Assembly (NCBI GenBank): GCA_022702705.1
Contig: CM040430.1
Coordinates: forward strand, 78,433,239 to 78,497,238
Length of the DNA stretch: 64,000 bases
Origin: Papilionanthe hookeriana x Papilionanthe teres
Taxonomy: Eukaryota > Streptophyta > Magnoliopsida > Asparagales > Orchidaceae
Direction: 5' to 3'
Part shown: positions 57,172 to 64,000 of the stretch, one piece after another
How positions within the stretch are numbered: the first letter of the stretch is position 1
Layout: each line of letters starts with the position of its first letter
Notes under the pieces: model-generated
What the model was told of the DNA's origin: nothing
Seen by the model: only the letters and a program-made list of their open reading frames with translations
Databases searched by the model: none
Made by a program: the position numbers and the translations under genes

Positions 57172-58720
57172 TATTTTTTATTTTTTTCTTTTTTTTTTTT
57201 TTTTGTTTTTTTCCGGGTCACAATTAAAGGAAAAATTCTTAGCTAACCAGCAATTAATCCAAACAAAAAGTAGGAATTAGTCTGATCTTCCTGCATCTAT
57301 AGTCGTATATTTCTAGTTTAGACAGGTTGTTGATGAATTTGGTAAAGGATACAAAAGGTTCCTTTTAACCTAAAACCAATCTTAAGATTTTTTTAAAAAA
57401 TGTGCCGCAAGTAAAAGGGAAATAATGTCCTGGAAGCAGGAAAGCCCAACATTAACATTCCTCACTGTTTTTGCCCTCCTTTGAACCAGAGATCGTTGCA
57501 TGAAGAGATACATCATTGCATGTGATGGTTTCTCGTGAAGCTAAGAAATCGGGCGTCTCGGCTTCCACTCACAGCAATGTTGTTCTCACCTTTCCGAGAC
57601 AATTATCAAGACGATCTCGCAGAGATTTGATCTGTGGAATTCCCAGAACTCTAGGTTTCACCCATGAGAAATGTACTCTACTTTCAACTTGATCTATTAT
57701 TCCTTCAATAAGACGAACGGATAAACTCTTCATGAGAAGATATTCCACGTCTTCTATAGAAAGTCTAGTTCGATCAGCAATGACGCTCAATAGAATTGTG
57801 CGCTCTTCAGAAGGCCGACTGAAGATAACTTCCATCAAACATAGTATATTTATTTTCTCCAAAAGCTTCTTTTCATTGGCCACAAGTGTTGGCTGTGCAT
57901 TCAATGCAGCATTTTGAACGCCACAAAGTTCATGATAGAGACCCAAATTGCCACTGTTGAATGCTTGCAATATGTGATAAATCCACTCTGCTTTGGTCCC
58001 TATAAGACTTTTGATAACAGGGTGAGCTAACAATTCACCAAAGTTGTAGATGTTGTCTCCCAACAAAGCCGAGAGGGACAGATCAAAGGCCAAATCCAGC
58101 TTAAATGTTTCTGAAAGGGAATCCACTTCTGTGTATGCCAAATAAAGAAGAGCACTATTGTAAAATTCAGCAAACTCTTGGCGGCACTTATGGTTTGAGA
58201 CGAAATCCAAAAAAAGCTAGCTTGCACCGAGGGATCAACGTCACTCATGCTTTCAAGCGTGGTCCTCCCCTCCTCCAAGAGTTTCTTGCACTCCTTTTGG
58301 TTTCCCTTTTCAAGTTTCAAAGCAGCTATTTTCATCTTAACATACAGAATAGGTTCCTCAACTCTTATATCGTTAGTAGCACGCAGCTTTTCAATAACCC
58401 CTTCAAGATAGCTAACAGCGGCTTCTTTTTCAGTATATTGAAAAGAAACCACAACAGTAAAATGTGTAAGTTTAAGGAGATTGATCTTCGTTTCAAAGTC
58501 TGTAATGAAGTTGTGGCAAAGTTGTATCAGAGCATCGCCAGCCTGGACGACGGCGAGCGCGACGAATTACTGGAGCTTGATCGTTAGCTGATGCCACAGT
58601 TTGCACTGATAGAGGTCGGCAAGGCTGGCGTACCACTCAGCCAAATCTGGTCGCACATTTCGTTGCGACTCCAAGTACTGCAGAGCCCCCGCCATTACTG
58701 CAGACGAAGGAATGGAACAG
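57171..58720 (-). pseudogene. RPN9: Processed retrocopy of RPN9 (26S proteasome regulatory subunit)
   Basis: On the minus strand a near full-length RPN9-like protein is readable without introns, from M-A-G-A-L-Q-Y-L-E (ATG 58695-58693) to VRTTLL near 57569. RPN9 is a PCI-domain subunit of the proteasome lid. Clear blocks are EKEAAVSYLEGVIEKL, CRQEFAEFYNSALLYLAYTE, DLAFDLSLSALLGDNIYNF, EKKLLEKINILCL and RLSIEDVEYLLMKSLSV. Defects are a TAA after LTIKLQ near 58580, a 1-nt shift near 58190 and an early TGA near 57569. A 3' UTR-like 355 bp leads to a poly(A) tract (poly-T on +, 57171-57212). Intronless form plus poly(A) indicates reverse transcription of an mRNA. Confidence 0.93.
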
Positions 58721-58848
58721 ATATTACGATAGTTCCCTTTTTTTTTAATTTTCTACTCGAGGTAGAAGAAGAGGAAACCCTACTCTCTTATGGAGATCGG
58801 TCAAATCTTCCAAGCTAACATAAGGATGGTCTGCCTGCCCTCCGCTCG

Positions 58849-58852
<4 letters not shown>
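58721..58852. other. Short spacer between the RPN9 retrocopy and the LINE tail
   Basis: Non-coding, contains a T-run at 58738-58747. No feature is supported. Confidence 0.4.

Positions 58853-58921
<69 letters not shown>
58853..58921. repeat. (TA)n microsatellite at the LINE 3' end
   Basis: About 34 TA units directly after AGCTAGGACTAGCTCC of the LINE 3' UTR (minus sense). It may be the element's 3' tail. Confidence 0.9.
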
Positions 58922-58923
<2 letters not shown>

Positions 58924-59159
58924 AGCTAGTCCTAGCTCCTTACATGTTAGAAAAAGAATGAGAATACAAAAGGAACAAGAAAATTTGGGGATAGCCCTCC
59001 AAAAATAGAGGTTCTCCACCACCCAAAAATAAACCAAAAACAAAAGAAAGGTAACCTATACCCAAAATTACAAGTTAACTTAAAAGCCAAACAAAAAAAT
59101 TATAGTGGAGTAGCTATTTTAAGGTGAGGGACGTCTAATAGATCACCTGCCAAAATAAA

Positions 59160-62100
59160 CTAAAGTGCAGGAGGAGGAGAGGAAGTAACCAATATATCAG
59201 GGGAAGTCAAACCACTCCTGGCATGCCAATGTGCAGGTTTATTCCCCCCTCTATAAATGAAAGAGAAGTTAATATTGAGATGAGATCTCATTACTCTGAT
59301 CTTCTGTATCCAATATGTGTGTTGCCAAGAGGAAGAAAGCAAAACATCAGGAGAAGCCAAACCACTCCTGGCAAGCCAATGTGTAGGTTTATTCCCCCCT
59401 CTATAAATGAAAGAGAAGTTAATATTGAGATGAGATCTCATTACTCTAATCTTATGTATCCAATATGTGTGTTGCCAATAAGACTAATCCTCATTGTCAA
59501 GCAATTGAATTAAGACAAGTTGAGTCCACCTCTACCCATAACTGAATCCAAGAGACCCTCAAAGCAATTTGCAATGCCCAATACACAACAATCAGCTCAG
59601 CTTCTAGTGCATCCACAGCCATAACTAGTGCCTGGAAAAAAGGAGGCAGTGTCCAGAGGAGCATCTAAATACTCCTCCCACCCCAGCACCCAAATCTGAG
59701 AAGCTCCCATCAGTGTTCACTTTGATTACATGAGGCTCAGGAAGCTTCCAAAAAACTTTTCTTACCCTAAGGTAGACTACCTCTGAAGGGGAGAAGGAAT
59801 TCAATATATTAGGGAATCTTTTATGTTGAATCAATTTATTTATGAAGGTTACACATTGTCTCACAACATGTGCCACAGTAGGGGGGATAGCATTAAATTT
59901 GGCTTGGTTCCTAGACATCCAAATGAACCAAATGACAATAAAATGAATAGTTTCAAAGTTGCTGGATTTCCAGATTTTCCAACAATTATGGAGTTGATCT
60001 CACTGAAACTGCACCCTCTCAATTTTCAGATGTTGAAATAGTTTTTTCAAAATAGTCTGGAAAATTCTGCACTAAAAAGAAAAGTTGAGAAACAGATTCC
60101 TCCTCCTCTATACATAACCAGCATCTTGAAGGACCCCTCAAACTTTTTAACTTTAGGATGTCATCAGTGGGAATCAATTGGTGAAAAGTTCTCTAACAAA
60201 AGAAAGACATATAAGGGGTCAGAAATCTATTCCAGATTACTTCCCCCTAAGGTTCAGAAGGCCAACTAATGGTCTTGCAGTAAATAGCTTTTGTAATGCT
60301 TTAGTTCTGATAGGTCTGCCAGATGATTTTATCAGCTCTACTTCTATAAAAATGTAATTTGGAAACCTGGGTAGCATAGGGAGCCGGGAGAATGGAGTTG
60401 AGCATTGGGAGGGACCAACAGTTTTCCTCCCAGCAATCAGCCACCTTTAACTATAGATTAGAAATCTCACTGCAGGGGGACAGCCACTTCTTGGGACAAC
60501 AGTGATCCAGCCAGAAGTTGACCTCCCCATTACCCAAATCCCAAAGAAAACTGTCTTCAGCAATGTGTCTGTGTTTCAGCATTCTAACCCATAACATAGA
60601 ATCTTCCATTTTCCTGATAATAAGAGAGGGGTGCTGGTCTTTGCAGTATTTTCCCCACAGAAACTTGGCCCATAGGTATGACTAATTTATGAACTTAATC
60701 CACAGCTTACATAGATTAACTTGAAGCAATTGTTGAAGTCCCGTAAACCCCATGCCACCAGCCATGGTAGGTTTAACAACTTTCTACCAAAGCCCAGTGT
60801 AGTTGATGCCTTTGTCCTGATTAAAGGAACCTGTTAAATGCCCTTTCCAACTGTAATAGTGTGATCTTCTTCATTGTGGTCCTTTGTAAAATGTAAGAAT
60901 GAAAATTAGTAAGAATACTTTTTAGTAAAGTGACTCTACCACCATTGGAGAGAAGGAATTAGTCTAGAAGTCAATTTGGGATTGTATTTGTTTAGAATCT
61001 CATCAATTTGGATTCGCTTTGCTCTACCAGTGATAAGTGGCACCCCAAGATATTTAATAAGGAGATGAGTGTTGGAGAAACCAGTAAAGTCAGTTATCCA
61101 CTACTTTCTATGAGGAGGCAATTTTTTGGGAAAATCAATTGACACTTATCAAGATTAAACATCATCCCAGAATTAGATTGGAAAAATTTGAGACATTGAT
61201 ACACTTGTCGAACAGCATTCTTAGTTTCATTGGAAAAGATCATTATATCATCAGCATACACTAGATGTGAGACTGACACTTTGGATCTGTGGTGATAATT
61301 GTTACTGTTTTGTGAAGTTAACCTCTTGTTGAGTAGTCTAGATAAATAATCCATAGCAAGTATAGAAAGAGTAGGAGAAAGAGGATCTCCTTGATTTAAA
61401 CCTCTAGCAGTACAGAAAGACCCTTAGGCTTGTCCATTAATCATGATGGAGTGATCATTAGTATACAGCCATCTATATGTAATGGAGCATAAATTAGTTT
61501 TGAAACCCCTTGCAATTAAGACATCCACAATGAACTCCCAGCTGATGGTATCATATGCTTTCCTGATATCCAATTTATAGATCAGATTACCCCCTCTACA
61601 ATGTTTATCTAGATTCAATAACAGTTCCTGTGCAAGTAACACATTATCAGTAATTGACCTCCCTTTGACAAAAGGTGTCTGATTAAGACCAAACATCTTC
61701 TCAAAATGGGGTTGCAACCTGCACACAATGATCTTACTTATGATTTTGTTGATCACCGAGGTGAAACTAGTTGGCCTGAAATGATCTCAATTCTTTTGCA
61801 CTTCAGATTTAGGCATAAGCACAATATTTGATGCATTGAAAGAATTATTTAAGTTATGACCCTGAAAGAAGCTTCTAATTGCTTCAATGACCTCCACTTT
61901 GATAATCTGCCAAGCCTTCTTATAAAAATTAGCAGTAAACCCATCTGGGTCTGTTGTTTTAGAACTGTCAATGGAATTCAGTGCCAGCCATATTTCCTGC
62001 TCAGTTGGTAGATCAATAAGCTCAAAGTTATTAGTGTAATTGAATTCTTCATTAAAGAAAGAGTTCTCAATGGGAAGCCTGTGCACTGATATTTGACCCA

Positions 62101-63266
62101 ACAGCTGTTGAAAGTGTCTCACTGCATCCAAAGCAAAGTGTCATTCAACCAGATCCCCTCAGCAGTTTATATAGCATGGATGGTGTTGCATTTTCTTCTA
62201 TACTTTATATAAGCATGATAAAATTTTGTATTTCTATCCCCCTCTTTGAAGATCTTAATAGAAGCCTTTTGTTTTACTAATAACTCATGTCTCTCCATGG
62301 CAATAAGAAGGTTATCTTGAGCAATCAGCAAATCTTTCTCTTCAACATTACCATTCTACACCTCAGTTTCTAACTTACTCACTTCTTTTTCTGCATCAGT
62401 GACAGCAAGAAAATCATCCCCAAAAGTGGTCCAACCCCACTTCTTAATGACTTCCTAACTTTGGTGTGAAGCATACTTAAATTAACAAAAGGATCAGGGT
62501 GTGAAACCCCAGTCTAAGAAGAGGAGACTGTGGTGAGAAACTTTGGGTGTGAAGACCACATATTAAGGTATCTGAAAGAGGGAGTGAGCACCTGGTTGCT
62601 AGGAGCAGTAATTGAAATGAGAAGTGGCATGTGATCAGAGCCAACAAGACTGAGATGAGTGACAAAAGTTAGCAGAAGTTGTGAGAGCCAATGATCATTC
62701 ACCAAAATTCTATCCAGCCGCTCCCATAACTGACCTCTTTTCTAGGTATACTTAGTTCTTTTAAAACCTAAATCAAATAACCCAGCCATTCTGATGTTAT
62801 CATTAAATGTGGTCATCTTAGCCATATTAGGGGCCCTACCACCCAATTTCTCAGCTGAAGACTTAATGTAGTTGAAATCCCCCCCCCCACTAACCAGGGG
62901 GAAGACATGATACTATGGAGACTAGCCCATAGAACCCTTATATCTTCTTTACTGCAACTAGTATAGATGAAATAGGCAAACCCCATATGCCCATTCAACT
63001 TAAAAGATATATGCACCAATTGATAGTTATCCACTAAAACAGTCTATGAAATTTTCTTTCTACAGAAAATCCAAATTTTACTGTTGTTATTTGCAAAATG
63101 TGAGAAACCAGATAGCTTCTTAATCAATCTTTGAGAGTGTTTGTGAACCATAGGTTCAAGAATAGCTATGCACCATAGCCTATGCTTTTTGTTGAGGTGT
63201 AATAACATTTTTAGTGAAAGGCGGTGAGCAATACCCCCTAATATTCCACACTAGGAAATTGATCAT
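59160..63266 (-). pseudogene. LINE ORF2: endonuclease, reverse transcriptase, RNase H
   Basis: Starts M-I-N-F-L-V-W-N-I-R-G at 63266-63264, the usual beginning of plant LINE endonucleases. Endonuclease blocks: SPWLVGG (disrupted by a G/C run at 62879-62889 where GDFN is expected), WERLDRILVN and SDHMPLL. RT blocks: SSKTTDPDGFTANFYKKAW, FVKGRSITDNVLLAQEL, YKLDIRKAYDTISW, GLNQGDPLSP and the catalytic LVYADDIMIF (about 61240). RNase H: VIKVNTDGSFSDLG, ALEAELIVVYWAL and WVEVDST, with the C-terminal GGNKPTHWLARSGL. Several stops and shifts. The C-terminal segment contains an in-frame duplication (see 59190-59480). Confidence 0.92.
59190..59480 (-). repeat. 150-bp in-frame tandem duplication in the LINE RNase H end
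   Basis: The block from about 59196 to 59327 recurs 150 bp later with a few changes. On the minus strand both copies read NINFSFIYRGGNKP, and the open frame passes through both (50 codons each). The duplication therefore kept the frame and the stop at 59160-59162. Confidence 0.9.
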
Positions 63267-63271
63267 AGTTT

Positions 63272-64000
63272 TTAAGATAATGATGGTTGAGATCTTGACG
63301 TAGCTCTACCTCTAGAAGATCTAGAGGGAGAACCAGTCTTAAGATCCCCAATTACAATTGAGCCTATAGTTAGCTTTTGAGCTTCAGTCACTTGTTTTTT
63401 CTTCCTCCTAGCAGCGTGAATTTGTCAGTCCTCCTCCATAACTTGCTGTAAATCTTCTAGGGTGCCATCTGTAGGGGCAACAATCTCATTGTTGTGCACC
63501 TCCTTAGCACAGTCAACCTCCCTCTTCTTATGTTGCATGTCTAACTAAATTTGCCAATGACACTCCTTATTTTGCTGCAAGTCTTTAGGAAGTACAGCGG
63601 TTGAGACAACCAACTCCTCTTCACAGTATACCAAATGTGGATTGCTTATGGGGTTGACTCTTTCAGCCACATTCTCCAGTCTGATTTCAGTGGGAATAAT
63701 TGCCAAGTTAGACCCACTGGGAAGAACCTCTGCAAGTGGAGCCACAGAGACTGGTTCCTTAGTAGTAATGGGATGGTTTTTTCTGGTGGGAGGATGTAAC
63801 CTGAAGTACCTATCCAAAGTATGGCCAAACATTTTGCAGTGTTGGCAGTAATAACGCTTTTGTTGCAACACCACTTCCTGCCAGAAACCATCCTCACAAG
63901 TTTTTATCCAGAGCCTTTTGAGTTCAGGAAGAGTAATATCCCTTTCAACTAGGATTCTTGCCACACCTGGTCTTGCTTTGTTGAAGGTTTGGGTATCCAC
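63272..64000 (-). pseudogene. LINE ORF1, 3' part
   Basis: Encodes the end of the RNA-binding ORF1 protein: GVARILVERDITLPELKRLW and DGFWQEVVLQQKRYYC resemble the region before the zinc knuckle in plant LINE ORF1. The knuckle reads C-Q-H-C-K-M-F-G-H-T-L-D-R-Y, so the last Cys is Tyr. An in-frame TAG at 63545-63547 and a TGA later interrupt a basic C-terminal tail (ARRKKKQ, SRSSRGRA) that ends at 63272-63274. Confidence 0.85.

Larger units (their letters stand above)
58922..64000 (-). mobile_element. LINE (plant L1-type non-LTR retrotransposon)
   Basis: Minus strand, 5' end beyond the window. ORF1 (from 64000 down to 63272) is followed 5 bp later by ORF2 (63266 to 59160) with endonuclease, reverse transcriptase and C-terminal RNase H. 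A 3' UTR of about 240 bp follows and ends in (TA)n. Confidence 0.9.

Overview
This is plant nuclear DNA, almost certainly from a flowering plant with a large, repeat-rich genome. It contains Athila-type and Tat/Ogre-type Ty3/gypsy LTR retrotransposons, a plant L1-type LINE and an intronless retrocopy of the 26S proteasome subunit gene RPN9. I see no intact host gene, no rRNA or tRNA gene and no CRISPR. Every coding region carries stop codons or frameshifts, many of a kind expected from decay of methylated cytosine. The species cannot be named from the sequence.

Layout, read as nested insertions. (1) 1-3635 and 18824 to about 24835 (+) are the two halves of one Athila element (Athila-1): pol, a small leader ORF, an env-position ORF and the 3' LTR. 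(2) It is split by AlkB-Tat-1 (3636-18823, minus strand), a Tat/Ogre-like element bounded by a perfect 5-bp target-site duplication (TSD) ACCAC. Its complete LTR is about 7.5 kb; the other LTR is truncated and fused to the integrase. (3) Athila-1 itself appears to sit inside the integrase of AlkB-Tat-2 (about 24835-29940, +). (4) 29941-33368 holds an inverted Athila LTR with its 3' internal region, then an Athila LTR fragment in + orientation. That fragment is cut by a 7.1-kb solo LTR of the AlkB-Tat type (33369-40502, TSD TTGCG/TTGCA). (5) 40566-42141 and 55523-56169 are the halves of a third Tat element, split by a complete Athila element, Athila-2 (42142-55522, TSD TTGTT, LTRs of 1898 and 1885 bp). 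(6) 57171-58720 is the RPN9 retrocopy (minus). (7) 58922-64000 is a LINE (minus) running off the right edge.

The notable system is the AlkB-Tat family. Two separate copies, in opposite orientations, have the same order: integrase, then an extra ORF ending in an AlkB-like 2-oxoglutarate/Fe(II) dioxygenase domain close to plant ALKBH9/ALKBH10 RNA m6A demethylases, then a tandem-repeat array, then the LTR. The AlkB-Tat-1 array is made of short hairpins whose stems differ in sequence but stay self-complementary around a constant 10-nt loop. The unrelated AlkB-Tat-2 array also carries one hairpin per unit. A retroelement carrying its own RNA demethylase and a structured 3' region is the best candidate here for an unusual system.

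A second theme is in the Athila elements. A GC-rich inverted-repeat motif built on GGCGCC/TAAGC occurs in the LTR and again upstream of the leader ORF and of the env-position ORF. In several cases a TATA-like box follows about 80-200 bp downstream, which suggests repeated internal promoters or RNA structures.
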